Notes: generated by a model from the letters alone, not told the origin. 64,000 nucleotides of DNA from CAZOOK01 sp964581385 (GCA_964581385.1 CAZOOK010000012.1:1-64000); one strand, 5' to 3'. Counted from the first letter of the stretch, positions 26,794 through 35,811 are shown. Numbers and translations: made by a program.

Positions 26794-28689
26794 GTGACCC
26801 CAGCAGGTGTCGCTGTAAAGTTCCCGCTTGCCGCAAGGAGCATCGCGACGGCTATCGCTGTCGCCGGTGTGTCATGGCTCGGCATTGAGCTGACCCGCGC
26901 GACCGGCAGCATTGCTGCGATCTGGCCGGCGAACGCCATTGTTCTGTCGATCCTGCTCATCGCACCCACGGATCTTTGGCCGGCCTACTTATTCAGCGGC
27001 TTTCTTGCCAATGCCGCAGCCAACATAGCCGGCGGCGATGCTTTCCCCGCCGCTTTATCTCTGTCGTCATGTAATGGCGTTGAGATATTGGTTGCGGCGG
27101 CGTGGTTACGTCGCGGACTCGGGCAGCAACCTGATCTGGCGCGACTCGACGCACTAAGGTTGTTTGCGCTGGCTGCTGGATTGTTTGCACCCCTGCTTTC
27201 CGCGACGCTGGCGGCGGGTTATTCAGGGCTGGCGCAGAGCGCCCCGTTTTTCGATGTCTGGCGTAGCTGGTATCTCGCACATGCCCTGGGTTTGCTGATC
27301 TTCACGCCGGCGCTGATGCTGGTCTGGTCGCGCAGGCCCATCGAACTCGCGCAGCCCGCCCGCATCGGTTCGTTCATCTTTGTGCTGGCGCTGGCCGTAG
27401 CGACGGCGCTGACCGTATTTTCGCAGCACAGCTATCCGCTGCTGCTTCTCATTTTTCCGGTGCTGACGCTGGCGATATTTCTGCACGGCTATTCCGGTGC
27501 CGTGTTCTCCATTCTCAGCATCACACTGGTCATAGCGGGGTTTGAAATCAACGATGCCAACGCTCTGACGCTGCCGGCAGCTTTGCTGCCGCTGTCGGAG
27601 CGCATCCTGTTTCTGCAGTTCTTCGTTGCTGTGGCGCTGTTCGCTACGCTACCGATTGCCGTGCTGATCGACCAGAAGAAGCGCCTCGATGGTGAGCTGC
27701 GCGACAGCGAGTCGCGCTACCGGCTATTGGCCGACAATACACTCGACCTGGTCGTACTTGCCGATGCATCACTGCGCACCACGTATGTCTCGCCAGCGGC
27801 GAAGGTGGTCTACGGGGTGCATCCGGAACGTCTCGTCGGACAATCGATGGTTGACTTGGTTGCCCTTGAGGATGCGGACGCGGTAATCACGGCGCTGCGA
27901 CGCCTGTACCGGGCTGGCGACAGTGCGACGGTGTCATTTCGGCAAACGCATGCAATCAGCGGCGAGACAGTGTGGATCGAGGCGCGCTGTCGCCGCATGC
28001 CGGATCCCGTAACCGGCGCCGCTGCCGGCTATTTGGCGACTCTGCGTGATATCTCGGCGCACAAACGCGCCGAAGCCAAGCTCGAAGAAGTCAATTTCCA
28101 GCTTGAGATTCTCGCCTCCACCGACGCCCTCACCGGTATCGCTAACCGTCGTTGCTTTGACGAGACGCTGACAAAGGAATGGCGCCGCGCCATGCGCTCA
28201 GGCGAGTCGCTGTCGTTGTTATTGCTGGACGTCGATCGGTTCAAGGCTTACAACGATTGCTATGGCCACCAGGCCGGCGACTACTGCCTCAAGCGGATCG
28301 CAGTGGCGATGAGCAGCGTGATCCGGCGTCAACCCGATCTGGCGGCGCGCTATGGCGGCGAGGAGTTTGCTGTGATCCTGCCGCATACTCAGTTGGCGGG
28401 TGCACGTTATGTCGCCGAGCAGATCGTGCAAGCAGTCCGTGAACTGGCGACCCAGCATGCCGCCGCGCCGGCGGGTATCGTCACTGTGAGCATCGGTGTT
28501 GCTTGTCTGGTGCCACAGTCGGGATATGAACCCGCGGAGCTGATCGATCTGGCGGACAGTGCGCTTTATCACGCCAAGGAGTCTGGACGCAATGCCGTGC
28601 GCGTGGGTCTGCGTGATGACGCGTCGCGTCCTGATGCGTTAGCGCCCGATAAAACCTTGGCGGACGTGGAGCGTGCAGCGCAGAATTAG
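26794..28689 (+). CDS. Membrane diguanylate cyclase (MASE1-PAS-GGDEF)
   Basis: The 631-residue protein starts with a MASE1 sensor of about eight membrane helices (WLGIELTRATGSIAAIWPANA near residues 27-47, LANAAANIAGG). A PAS domain follows (ESRYRLLADNTLDLVVLADAS onward, about 305-425) and then a GGDEF domain with active site GGEEF (521-525). The inhibitory I-site RQPD lies eight residues before the R-Y-GGEEF, so product inhibition is likely. It should make cyclic di-GMP at the inner membrane. The GTG at 26794 has a GGAG site 7 nt upstream and is preferred over TTG at 26734. Confidence 0.93.
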   Translation: MTPAGVAVKFPLAARSIATAIAVAGVSWLGIELTRATGSIAAIWPANAIVLSILLIAPTDLWPAYLFSGFLANAAANIAGGDAFPAALSLSSCNGVEILVAAAWLRRGLGQQPDLARLDALRLFALAAGLFAPLLSATLAAGYSGLAQSAPFFDVWRSWYLAHALGLLIFTPALMLVWSRRPIELAQPARIGSFIFVLALAVATALTVFSQHSYPLLLLIFPVLTLAIFLHGYSGAVFSILSITLVIAGFEINDANALTLPAALLPLSERILFLQFFVAVALFATLPIAVLIDQKKRLDGELRDSESRYRLLADNTLDLVVLADASLRTTYVSPAAKVVYGVHPERLVGQSMVDLVALEDADAVITALRRLYRAGDSATVSFRQTHAISGETVWIEARCRRMPDPVTGAAAGYLATLRDISAHKRAEAKLEEVNFQLEILASTDALTGIANRRCFDETLTKEWRRAMRSGESLSLLLLDVDRFKAYNDCYGHQAGDYCLKRIAVAMSSVIRRQPDLAARYGGEEFAVILPHTQLAGARYVAEQIVQAVRELATQHAAAPAGIVTVSIGVACLVPQSGYEPAELIDLADSALYHAKESGRNAVRVGLRDDASRPDALAPDKTLADVERAAQN

Positions 28690-28752
28690 GACCGCAGAGT
28701 TGGGACCTATTAACCGACACCCGCGGCACTACACTACAAGACTAACAAGACT

Positions 28753-29328
28753 ATGGAACACGGATTTCATGCCCATGCTCATCACGAGCATGAACTGGAA
28801 CATCACGCGCATGCCGGTGAGTCGCTGGCGCAGCGTATCGCGGTTCTCACCGCCATTCTGTCCACGATTGGCGCGGTCTTCGCGTATGCCGGTTCGGCGC
28901 GGCAGACCGAAGCGATGATGATGAAGAACGAGGCCATCCTGAAAAAGGCGGAAGCCGACGATCAGTGGGCCTATTACCAGGCGAAATCCCAGAAACAGGC
29001 GCTCGCCGAACTGGGATCGCATTTGGCCGCGGGCGATGCCGCCGGAGCCTATACGAACGATGCCCACCGCTACGAGCAGGAGAAGGGCGAGATCCAGAAG
29101 GCGGCGAAAGAACTGGACGTGGAAGCGCAGCGTTTCAATCAGGAATCTGCGGCTTTGATGCGACCCCATGAGCGGCTGGCCCAAGCGATGACGGCGATCC
29201 AGATTGCGATCGCGCTGGCCTCGGTGGCGGCGCTGACCCGACGTTCCTGGCTGGTGATCCTTTCCGTAGCTTCGGCGGTCGCTGGCGCCGGCCTGGGTTT
29301 GCTCGGCTGGTTCGGCGGCTTGATATGA
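28753..29328 (+). CDS. DUF4337 family membrane protein
   Basis: The 191-residue protein has a His-rich N-terminus (HGFHAHAHHEHELEHHAHAG). It continues with a membrane helix (IAVLTAILSTIGAVFAYAG), a long charged coiled-coil region (about 48-140) and two C-terminal membrane segments. This architecture fits DUF4337, a family of unknown function. The His cluster could bind metals, but the neighbouring genes give no clear support. It lies 63 nt after the diguanylate cyclase gene on the same strand. Confidence 0.8.
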   Translation: MEHGFHAHAHHEHELEHHAHAGESLAQRIAVLTAILSTIGAVFAYAGSARQTEAMMMKNEAILKKAEADDQWAYYQAKSQKQALAELGSHLAAGDAAGAYTNDAHRYEQEKGEIQKAAKELDVEAQRFNQESAALMRPHERLAQAMTAIQIAIALASVAALTRRSWLVILSVASAVAGAGLGLLGWFGGLI

Positions 29329-29460
29329 CCGTTGATCGGGCCTGGCCGTTATGCCAGATCGCTCGCATTATCCTAAAGCTTAATATGTTTTCTATTGCAT
29401 GGGAGGCGCACGTTCGAGCATAGTGCTTCTATCGAAGCATCGGATGCTCTATCGCACGCC

Positions 29461-30261
29461 ATGACAAATTTAATGCCTAGCGATTTTATCAAATCCCGCT
29501 ACTCCGCTGCCATCGATCAGTTCCTCGAAGGAGGGCTGCTCGTACCGGTGTTTCAGCCGGTGGCCGCGCTCCAGCGTGAATCTTTATACGGCTACGAAGG
29601 AACCATTCGCGGCCCGCAGGGATCACGATTGCATCTGGCGCCGGCGCTGCTGGCGGAAGCCGCGGAAGCTGGGTTGCGCGAGCATGTCGAACTAGAATGC
29701 GCGCGCTGTCAGGTTGACGAGCTTCTGCGCCAGGATTTGCCCGGCAAGCTGTTTCTCAACGTTAGTGGCGAAGTGCTCGCCAACGCCCATGGGCACGAGC
29801 GTGAGACCTTCCTGCGTCTGTTGTCCGAAACCGGAATCAGTCCCAACCGCATTATTGTCGAAATCACGGAGTACATTCAGCCGACGCAATTGCGTTCGCT
29901 GATTTCGACCGTTCGCGAGCTGCGCAAAGCGGGCGTTACATTCGCGCTCGATAATTTCGGTGGAGCGCATTCGAGCTTCCGCGTGTGGGCCGAGATCGCG
30001 CCGGATATCGTCAAGATCGACAAGTTCTACATCCAGGGCATTTACTCCGATCGCACCAAGCGCGAGACGGTAAGACTGTTCCTGCGCCACGCCGAATTGC
30101 TGGGTACCCAGCTTATCGCCGAGGGTATCGAAGAAGCGGCCGACTATGCCGTGGTCCGCGATCTGGGCATCCAGTTCGGCCAGGGCTTCCTGCTTGGGCG
30201 TCCGAACGCGGCACCGCCGCGTCAGCTCAACTTGCTGACGCCGGCGCAGCAAGTTCAATAA
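29461..30261 (+). CDS. Stand-alone EAL-domain protein with degenerate active site
   Basis: The 266-residue protein is a single EAL domain. Conserved points are Glu in GYEGTIRG, Asn in LFLNVSG, Glu in IVEITEY, Lys in DIVKIDK, Glu in IAEGIEE and Gln in GIQFGQGFLLGRP. The metal-binding DDFG motif reads DNFG, followed by GAHSSF instead of TGYSS. The second Asp is needed in characterised phosphodiesterases such as RocR, so activity is probably weak or lost and the protein may be a c-di-GMP receptor. The start is uncertain: ATG at 29461 or 29473. Confidence 0.87.
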   Translation: MTNLMPSDFIKSRYSAAIDQFLEGGLLVPVFQPVAALQRESLYGYEGTIRGPQGSRLHLAPALLAEAAEAGLREHVELECARCQVDELLRQDLPGKLFLNVSGEVLANAHGHERETFLRLLSETGISPNRIIVEITEYIQPTQLRSLISTVRELRKAGVTFALDNFGGAHSSFRVWAEIAPDIVKIDKFYIQGIYSDRTKRETVRLFLRHAELLGTQLIAEGIEEAADYAVVRDLGIQFGQGFLLGRPNAAPPRQLNLLTPAQQVQ

Positions 30262-30269
30262 CACTCTTC

Positions 30270-30293
30270 AGGGAACGCGGCGACGCGTTCCCT
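30270..30293 (+). terminator. Stem-loop after the EAL gene
   Basis: A perfect 10-bp stem AGGGAACGCG/CGCGTTCCCT with loop GCGA lies 9 nt after the stop. The T-rich stretch begins only about 10 nt later, so termination efficiency is uncertain. Confidence 0.4.
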
Positions 30294-30358
30294 AGCCCGT
30301 TCCTTTTAATCTCTCTGTCACAACGGTAGTCGTGTGGCGTACTGGGTCTGAACCCGGG

Positions 30359-30817
30359 TTAAAAGATTCCGTACGCCAGACCTGCTGCGATGGTTTGTCC
30401 GAGTTCGCGGCAGCGCTCGAGTGACTGGTTATCGAGTTCATTGAGTGCAATCACGGGTTCGGCGATTTTCTGCCAGCCGTAGCCTTGCGCGATACGCTCG
30501 ATGGCGCGGACCGCGCCGCTGCCGTCGTTGCCAGCGGAAATAAAAACTGCATAAGGAAGGCCATTGACCTTTCCTTGCGCCGGATAATAAGTGCGGTCGA
30601 GAAAATCCTTGACCGCGCCGGACATGTAGCCGAAATTTTCGGGCGTTCCAATCAGCAGTCCTTGTGCCCACAGAAGATCATCGATGCCGGCGGACAGTGC
30701 CTGCAGCGCGCGCAGCTCCACCGCGTCGGAGAATTCGGCGGCGCCCTCCGAGACGGCATGCATCATCGCTTCGGTGTGCCCCGATTGCGAGCTGTAGACC
30801 AGAAGAAGATGTTTCAT
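30359..30817 (-). CDS. Flavodoxin-like NAD(P)H-dependent FMN oxidoreductase
   Basis: The 152-residue protein has a flavodoxin fold. It begins HLLLVYSSQSGHTEAM, the FMN phosphate loop, followed by GLLIGTPENFGYMSGAVKDFLDRTYY, where the ring of FMN is held, and YAVFISAGNDGSGAVRAIERI. The shape matches the NADPH-dependent FMN reductase/WrbA-like group, though it is shorter than WrbA. Its substrate is unknown. It is transcribed toward the EAL gene and away from the HiPIP gene. Confidence 0.85.
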   Translation of the reverse strand: MKHLLLVYSSQSGHTEAMMHAVSEGAAEFSDAVELRALQALSAGIDDLLWAQGLLIGTPENFGYMSGAVKDFLDRTYYPAQGKVNGLPYAVFISAGNDGSGAVRAIERIAQGYGWQKIAEPVIALNELDNQSLERCRELGQTIAAGLAYGIF

Positions 30818-30948
30818 CGCATGAGCAAGCCCAAAGGTTCAGAATATGCATTTTCCATGATGAGAATAGTGCCGCGCCGGTTATGGAAGAGAATCAGCTG
30901 CGTGATCTGAAGATCTGAACACCCTCAAAGTCAAACTGGAGAAGTTCG

Positions 30949-31275
30949 ATGTCCAAAGAAATGCTCAATCGCCGTTCTTTCCTGATGACGTTAGCCGCTA
31001 CCGCCACCATTGGAGCGCTGCCGGCACAGGCCTTCGCGCAGGGCGCGGCCAAGGTCACTCCGGATGATCCGACTGCAAAGTCGCTCGGCTATGTGGAAGA
31101 TGCGAGCAAGCTGGACCCGGCGAAGGAAGCCAACTTCAAGAAGGGCAGCCACTGTGCAAGCTGTACCCTGTTCAAAGCGGCCGAAGCCAAGAACGGGTAT
31201 GGCCCCTGCGCGATTTTCCAGGGCAAGCTCGTTTCCCAGAACGGCTGGTGCCGCGCCTACGTTGCGAAGGCTTAA
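30949..31275 (+). CDS. High-potential iron-sulfur protein (HiPIP)
   Basis: The 108-residue protein has a twin-arginine-type signal (NRRSFLMTLAATATIGAL, cleavage near residue 30). A mature part of about 78 residues carries cluster ligands Cys69, Cys72, Cys87 and Cys101 (CASC, GPCAIF, GWCRAY). HiPIPs carry one 4Fe-4S cluster folded in the cytoplasm and exported by Tat, and act as periplasmic electron carriers to oxidases or photosynthetic and denitrification enzymes. A GGAG site precedes the ATG and a terminator follows. The electron partner here is unknown. Confidence 0.95.
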   Translation: MSKEMLNRRSFLMTLAATATIGALPAQAFAQGAAKVTPDDPTAKSLGYVEDASKLDPAKEANFKKGSHCASCTLFKAAEAKNGYGPCAIFQGKLVSQNGWCRAYVAKA

Positions 31276-31299
31276 GCAACGGGTTTCGAGTCAAATCGT

Positions 31300-31336
31300 G
31301 GGGCAGGCATGGCATCAATACCATGCTGCCCCTTTT
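31300..31336 (+). terminator. Terminator between the HiPIP gene and motA
   Basis: The stem GGGGCAG-CATGG / CCATG-CTGCCCC with a one-base bulge and an 8-nt loop is followed by TTTT, 24 nt after the HiPIP stop. Confidence 0.8.
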
Positions 31337-31483
31337 GGAGCTGTTTTCGGGGCCATACGCTAAAGAATAAGCGGCCGGTAAACGGCTGCTGTTTGCAGCG
31401 AAAGGATGCCCGGATTTTCTAAAGATTCGCTGGCCGGCGCCGAAAGAGAAGTACCGCTCATAACCAGCAGGTACGGAAGCCCC

Positions 31484-32338
31484 GTGCTGATATTCGTCGG
31501 ATTCTTTATCGTCATTGCCAGTGTCATTGGCGGATATGTTCTTTCGCATGGCGTTATCGGCGCGCTCTGGCAGCCTTTCGAACTGATGATCATCGGCGGC
31601 GCGGCTGTGGGCGCGTTCCTGATCAGTAACCCGCCGAAGGTGGTCAAAGAAGTGGGGAGCAGCATCGGCGCCGTCATCAAAGGGCCCAAATACAAAAGCA
31701 AGGATTATCTCGACATTCTTTCACTGATGTACGACGTGCTGTCGCGTGCGCGCAAGGAAGGCATGATGTCCCTGGAGGCGCACCTTGAGGACCCGCATGC
31801 GAGCGCGGTGTTCTCCGCATATCCGAGCATCGTCAAGGATCATCATCTGCTGGAATTCATAGTCGACTGCCTGCGCCTGATGGTCGGCGGCAACATGAAT
31901 CCTCACGAGCTCGAGCCATTGCTCGAAATGGAACTGGAGACGCATCACCACGAAGCACAGGCGCCCGCGCATGCGCTCGCGAAAGTCGCCGATTCACTGC
32001 CGGGATTCGGCATCGTCGCGGCGGTGCTCGGCATCGTGATAACGATGGGGTCGATCGGCGGCGATGTCGCCGAAGTTGGTCATCACGTCGCCGAAGCACT
32101 GGTCGGTACCTTCCTCGGTATTCTATTGGCCTACGGCTTCGTGGGACCGCTGGCAGCGGCGATCGAGCAGCGCGCGAACGAGGACAGCAAGGCGTTCGAG
32201 TGCGTGAAAACGGCATTGATCGCCAGCCTGCGCGGGTATAACCCGACGGTTGCGGTGGAATTCGCGCGCAAATCCCTGTCCGTGCAAGTGAGGCCGAACT
32301 TCACCGATCTCGAGGCCCATCTGAAGGGGCAGCGCTGA
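31484..32338 (+). CDS. motA: Flagellar motor stator protein MotA
   Basis: The 284-residue protein has four membrane helices: LIFVGFFIVIASVIGGYVL, FELMIIGGAAVGAFLI, then after a cytoplasmic loop GFGIVAAVLGIVITMGSIGG and LVGTFLGILLAYGFVGPLA. The conserved prolines of MotA are seen in DSLPGFG and FVGPLAA. The cytoplasmic loop (about residues 50-165) interacts with FliG. MotA and MotB form the ion-driven stator. The GTG at 31484 gives the family N-terminus and normal length; the longer frame from 31406 has no spaced ribosome site. It is followed 10 nt later by motB. Confidence 0.95.
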   Translation: MLIFVGFFIVIASVIGGYVLSHGVIGALWQPFELMIIGGAAVGAFLISNPPKVVKEVGSSIGAVIKGPKYKSKDYLDILSLMYDVLSRARKEGMMSLEAHLEDPHASAVFSAYPSIVKDHHLLEFIVDCLRLMVGGNMNPHELEPLLEMELETHHHEAQAPAHALAKVADSLPGFGIVAAVLGIVITMGSIGGDVAEVGHHVAEALVGTFLGILLAYGFVGPLAAAIEQRANEDSKAFECVKTALIASLRGYNPTVAVEFARKSLSVQVRPNFTDLEAHLKGQR

Positions 32339-32348
32339 GTACCGTGCG

Positions 32349-33416
32349 ATGAGTGGAGATAAAGAAGGCGCTTCAATCGTCATCCGCCGTGTGAAAAAGG
32401 TCGTCGGCGGTGGTCACCACGGCGGTGCGTGGAAAGTCGCTTATGCCGACTTCGTCACTGCGATGATGGCGTTCTTTCTGGTCATGTGGCTGGTCGGCTC
32501 CACGACCAACAAGGAGAAAGCGGCGATTTCCGAGTATTTCAAGAATCCGAGCGCCGTCCCCGGGCACAGCGCTTCGCCGACGCAGGGACCGAATGGACCG
32601 GGCGGTGCCAGCAATTCGATGATCAAAATGGGAGGCACTGCAGAGGCGCCGCATGGGAATGGCAATGATCAGCTCAACAAGAAGAACACGCCCGACTCCA
32701 AAGACACGGCAACACCGAATGTCAAGGAGGCCCTCGATATTGCGGACCACAAAAGACTTGAATCCTTGTTCGAGGAACTGAAGGAGGCGCTGGATAAAAG
32801 CCAGGCGCTCGAGCCGTTCAAGGATCAACTCCTGCTGGACATCATATCCGAGGGTTTGTGCATCCAGATCGTCGATAAACAGAACCGGCCGATGTTTAGT
32901 CTAGGCGCGGCGAGTCTGCAGCCCTACACCATGACCATCATGAAAGAGCTGGCGCAGTTCATCAACGCCGTCCCGAATCGCATTTCCATCACTGGCCATA
33001 CCGATATCAAGCCCTTTCCCGGTGACGGCGGATATACGAACTGGGAACTCTCCGCGGATCGTGCCAATGCCGCACGCCGCGCGTTGATTGCCGGCGGCAT
33101 GGATCCCAACAAGATCGTGCGAGTGGTCGGGCTCGCCTCGTCGGTGTTGTTCGACAAGACCGATCCCTACAATCCAATCAATCGGCGCATCAGTATTGTC
33201 ATCATGAGCCACCAGGCGGAAATGCAGGCGCTCGGTGAAGAGATCGACAAGGCTGTGGGGGGCGGCCAGCTGCCGCCGGCGGCGAGCTCCGTGGTGCAAA
33301 CCGTACCTGCGACACCTGCGACGGACGCGCAAACGCCAGCCGCGGTACCCGCGCCGGCGACATCTGCCCCCGCAGCAATACCAGCCGAAGAAGCGCCGGC
33401 GACCGCCGGAAAGTAA
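32349..33416 (+). CDS. motB: Flagellar motor stator protein MotB
   Basis: The 355-residue protein has a basic N-terminus, one membrane helix with the ion-binding Asp34 in YADFVTAMMAFFLVMWL, and a plug and linker rich in Gly, Asn and Ser. An OmpA-like peptidoglycan-binding domain (about 170-295) has ITGHTDIKPF and ELSADRANAARR. The Ala/Pro-rich tail (about 305-350) is variable. A Tyr-Ala-Asp environment without the polar residues of PomB suggests proton drive. The two stator genes stand alone, with no other flagellar genes in the window. Confidence 0.96.
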   Translation: MSGDKEGASIVIRRVKKVVGGGHHGGAWKVAYADFVTAMMAFFLVMWLVGSTTNKEKAAISEYFKNPSAVPGHSASPTQGPNGPGGASNSMIKMGGTAEAPHGNGNDQLNKKNTPDSKDTATPNVKEALDIADHKRLESLFEELKEALDKSQALEPFKDQLLLDIISEGLCIQIVDKQNRPMFSLGAASLQPYTMTIMKELAQFINAVPNRISITGHTDIKPFPGDGGYTNWELSADRANAARRALIAGGMDPNKIVRVVGLASSVLFDKTDPYNPINRRISIVIMSHQAEMQALGEEIDKAVGGGQLPPAASSVVQTVPATPATDAQTPAAVPAPATSAPAAIPAEEAPATAGK

Positions 33417-33428
33417 CCGCCTCTGACG

Positions 33429-34298
33429 TTATCGCGCGAACCAGACCGGTATCGTCGCGTGTTGCAGTACGTGCCGTGTAACGCCGCCGAAGATGATTTC
33501 GCGTGCGCGGCTATGGCTATAGGCACCGAGTACCAGCAAACCGGCACCCAGTCGCGCGGCTTCGCTCAGCAGCGCGGCTCCCGCATTATCGCCGGCCTCG
33601 ACCGCGGCGCCGCGTGCATTGATCCCGTGTCGACTCAGATAGGCCAGAACGCGATCGACGGGGACCGCTTTGGCGGCATCGTGTCCGGCTTGCAGGATCA
33701 CCGTCTCCCGCGCGTCGCGCATCAACGGTAGCGCGCTACTCAGCGCGCGGCCTGCTTCGACAGTGTTTTTCCATGCAACGACGACTGGCGCTTCGGCCGG
33801 CGGAGGTGACGCATCGCCGGGAGGTACCAGCAATACCGGCCGACCTGACTGGAACAGTGTGACCTCGGTAATGGTCATGTGCAGATCGGTTTCAGAGCCC
33901 GGCAGTGCCGCGATGACAAAATCGGACGTCAGCGCACGGTCACTGATAATTTCGGCGAGCGGGCCGGCGGTAACTTCGAGCGCGGTCGAACAACTCTTCA
34001 TATCACCGGGCGCGGGCACGCGTGGAATGCCGCTTTGAGCAAGCCACTGATCGAACGCGTTCACGGCCTTGGTGCGCCGCAATTTATTCAGCTCCGCCAT
34101 CGCGTCGTACCATTCCTTATAGGGGAATGTTCCATCCGGCGACGCGATCAGCAAAGGTTGCTGCAACGGGTCCAGTTCAGCGAAGAGCGCGTCGATGTGA
34201 GCACCGCAGCGTCGGGCGACGGCACCGGCGTATTGCAGTGTGCGCGGGTCGGTCTTGGTTCCATACAGCGGGACAAGAATGGTCTTTTCGGTGCTCAT
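33429..34298 (-). CDS. Tandem universal stress protein (UspA family)
   Basis: The 289-residue protein has two Usp halves. The N-terminal half begins KTILVPLYGTKTDPRTLQYAGAVAR. The C-terminal half ends with the ATP-binding pattern LLVLGAYSHSRAREIIFGGVTRHVL (G-x2-S-x-R-x8-G type). The second half looks able to bind nucleotide, while the first has lost a clear G-x2-G motif. Usp proteins are induced by starvation and damage. It is convergent with motB, with only 12 nt between stop codons. Confidence 0.88.
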   Translation of the reverse strand: MSTEKTILVPLYGTKTDPRTLQYAGAVARRCGAHIDALFAELDPLQQPLLIASPDGTFPYKEWYDAMAELNKLRRTKAVNAFDQWLAQSGIPRVPAPGDMKSCSTALEVTAGPLAEIISDRALTSDFVIAALPGSETDLHMTITEVTLFQSGRPVLLVPPGDASPPPAEAPVVVAWKNTVEAGRALSSALPLMRDARETVILQAGHDAAKAVPVDRVLAYLSRHGINARGAAVEAGDNAGAALLSEAARLGAGLLVLGAYSHSRAREIIFGGVTRHVLQHATIPVWFAR

Positions 34299-34407
34299 GA
34301 TGATCTGCGCGTCCTATGTTCTTAACCGACACCGAGATAGTAGCCCGCCGCAACACCGAGCAGGTTGACGCGGATCAATGTTTCCCCCCGCCTAAAGCGA
34401 TCGTCGA

Positions 34408-34710
34408 TCAATCGTCGTGATGATGATGGTGATGCTCGCCGTGCGACCCATAACCTGGCGGGCAGTAATACGGGGTGTAGACGACTGGACGTCCATAGAT
34501 CACAGGTTGTGGCGCGTAGTAAACGGGCGAAGGCACATACGTAACCGCTACCGGCTGCGGGACATAGACCGGTTGCGGCATAACATAAACGGGAACCTGT
34601 ACCGGTAAGCCGATGCCGATTCCGATCGATACGTCGGTATGGGCAAAAGCCGCCGCTGGCACGACGCCGCCGGCGACAGCGAGGCTCACGGCACACAGGA
34701 ACTTTCTCAT
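34408..34710 (-). CDS. Small exported Pro/Val/Tyr-rich protein with a native His6 tail
   Basis: The 100-residue product has a signal peptide (MRKFLCAVSLAVAGGVVPAA, cleaved near AFAH). The mature chain is dominated by PVY, PQPV and VYVPQP repeats and ends GYGSHGEHHHHHHDD. Such low-complexity envelope proteins of the YXPP type are common but uncharacterised. The six consecutive histidines near the end could bind Ni, Zn or Cu. I chose the ATG at 34710, which begins the signal peptide, rather than the longer frame to 34797. Function unknown. Confidence 0.72.
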   Translation of the reverse strand: MRKFLCAVSLAVAGGVVPAAAFAHTDVSIGIGIGLPVQVPVYVMPQPVYVPQPVAVTYVPSPVYYAPQPVIYGRPVVYTPYYCPPGYGSHGEHHHHHHDD

Positions 34711-34806
34711 CGCACCATTCCCCAAGGGTTGAACGTGCGACCAACATAGCCCGGCGATTCTTAACCGCCTCTGAATTCGATGACGACAAAACTCCAATTC
34801 GCGACT

Positions 34807-35811
34807 TCACGTGCCGCGGTGATACTCGGTGATACGGGCAACTTCGTTCTTGGAGCCCATCACTACTGGTACGCGCTGGTGCAGCTTGGCCGGCTCGATA
34901 TCGAGGATACGTTCGCGCCCGGTCGTTGCCATGCCGCCGGCCTGCTCGACGATGAAACTCATCGGATTGGCCTCATACATCAGGCGTAGCTTGCCGCCCT
35001 GAGCTTTCGTCTTGCTGTCGAGCGGATACATGAAGATGCCACCGCGCGTGATGATGCGGTGCACGTCGGCCACCATTGACGCGACCCAGCGCATGTTGAA
35101 ATCCTTGCCGCGCGGACCTTCCTTGCCGGCCAGGCATTCGTCGATATAGCGTTTGACCGGCGGCTCCCAGAAGCGTGTGTTCGATGCGTTGATCGAAAAC
35201 TCTTTGGTGTCTTCCGGAATACGCAGATCGCGCTGTGTCAGGACGAAGCTGCCGAGCTCGCGGTCGAGCGTGAACTGATGGACGCCGGTGCCGATCGTCA
35301 GCACCAGCATCGTGCTCGGACCGTAGACGGTATAGCCGGCAGCGACCTGCTGAGTCCCGGCCTGCAGGAAATGCTTCTCGCTCGGCGAGGTCACGCCCTG
35401 TGGGCAGCGCAACACGGAGAAGATCGTGCCGACGGAAATGTTGACGTCAATGTTGCTGGAGCCGTCGAGCGGATCGAACAGCAGCAGATAGCCGCCCTTT
35501 GGATACTGTTCCGGGATGTGATGCGGCTCTTCCATTTCTTCCGAGGCCAGCCCGGCGAGATGGCCGCCCCATTCATTGGCTTCGAGCAGAATTTCGTTCG
35601 ATAGTACGTCCAGTTTTTTTTGCGCTTCGCCCTGCACATTGTCGGTGCCCGCATTGCCAAGCACGCCGCCAAGCGCGCCTTTGCCGACGGCGATCGAGAT
35701 ACGCTTGCAGGCGCGGGTGACGACTTCGAGCAACAGGCGCAGATCGGCGTTGATCTGGCCCTTCTTGCGCTGTTCTTCGAGCAGAAACTGAGTCAGGAAA
35801 ATGGGTTTCAT
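34807..35811 (-). CDS. fbp: Fructose-1,6-bisphosphatase class I
   Basis: The 334-residue enzyme hydrolyses fructose 1,6-bisphosphate in gluconeogenesis. It has the signature FDPLDGSSNIDVNIS near residues 112-126, which holds metal ligands, GNAGTDNVQGEAQKKLD upstream, and a sugar-phosphate site RWVASMVADVHR and KLRLMYEANPMSF near the C-terminus. Length matches E. coli Fbp (332). It appears to be a single gene; acetyl-CoA synthetase elsewhere in the window would make gluconeogenesis from acetate possible. Confidence 0.97.
   Translation of the reverse strand: MKPIFLTQFLLEEQRKKGQINADLRLLLEVVTRACKRISIAVGKGALGGVLGNAGTDNVQGEAQKKLDVLSNEILLEANEWGGHLAGLASEEMEEPHHIPEQYPKGGYLLLFDPLDGSSNIDVNISVGTIFSVLRCPQGVTSPSEKHFLQAGTQQVAAGYTVYGPSTMLVLTIGTGVHQFTLDRELGSFVLTQRDLRIPEDTKEFSINASNTRFWEPPVKRYIDECLAGKEGPRGKDFNMRWVASMVADVHRIITRGGIFMYPLDSKTKAQGGKLRLMYEANPMSFIVEQAGGMATTGRERILDIEPAKLHQRVPVVMGSKNEVARITEYHRGT

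Noticed and set aside
19302..29345. Identical TTGATCGGGCCTGG strings near 19302 and 29332
   Set aside because: Only about 14 nt are shared with no dyad or flank similarity, so chance or a trivial motif is likely.
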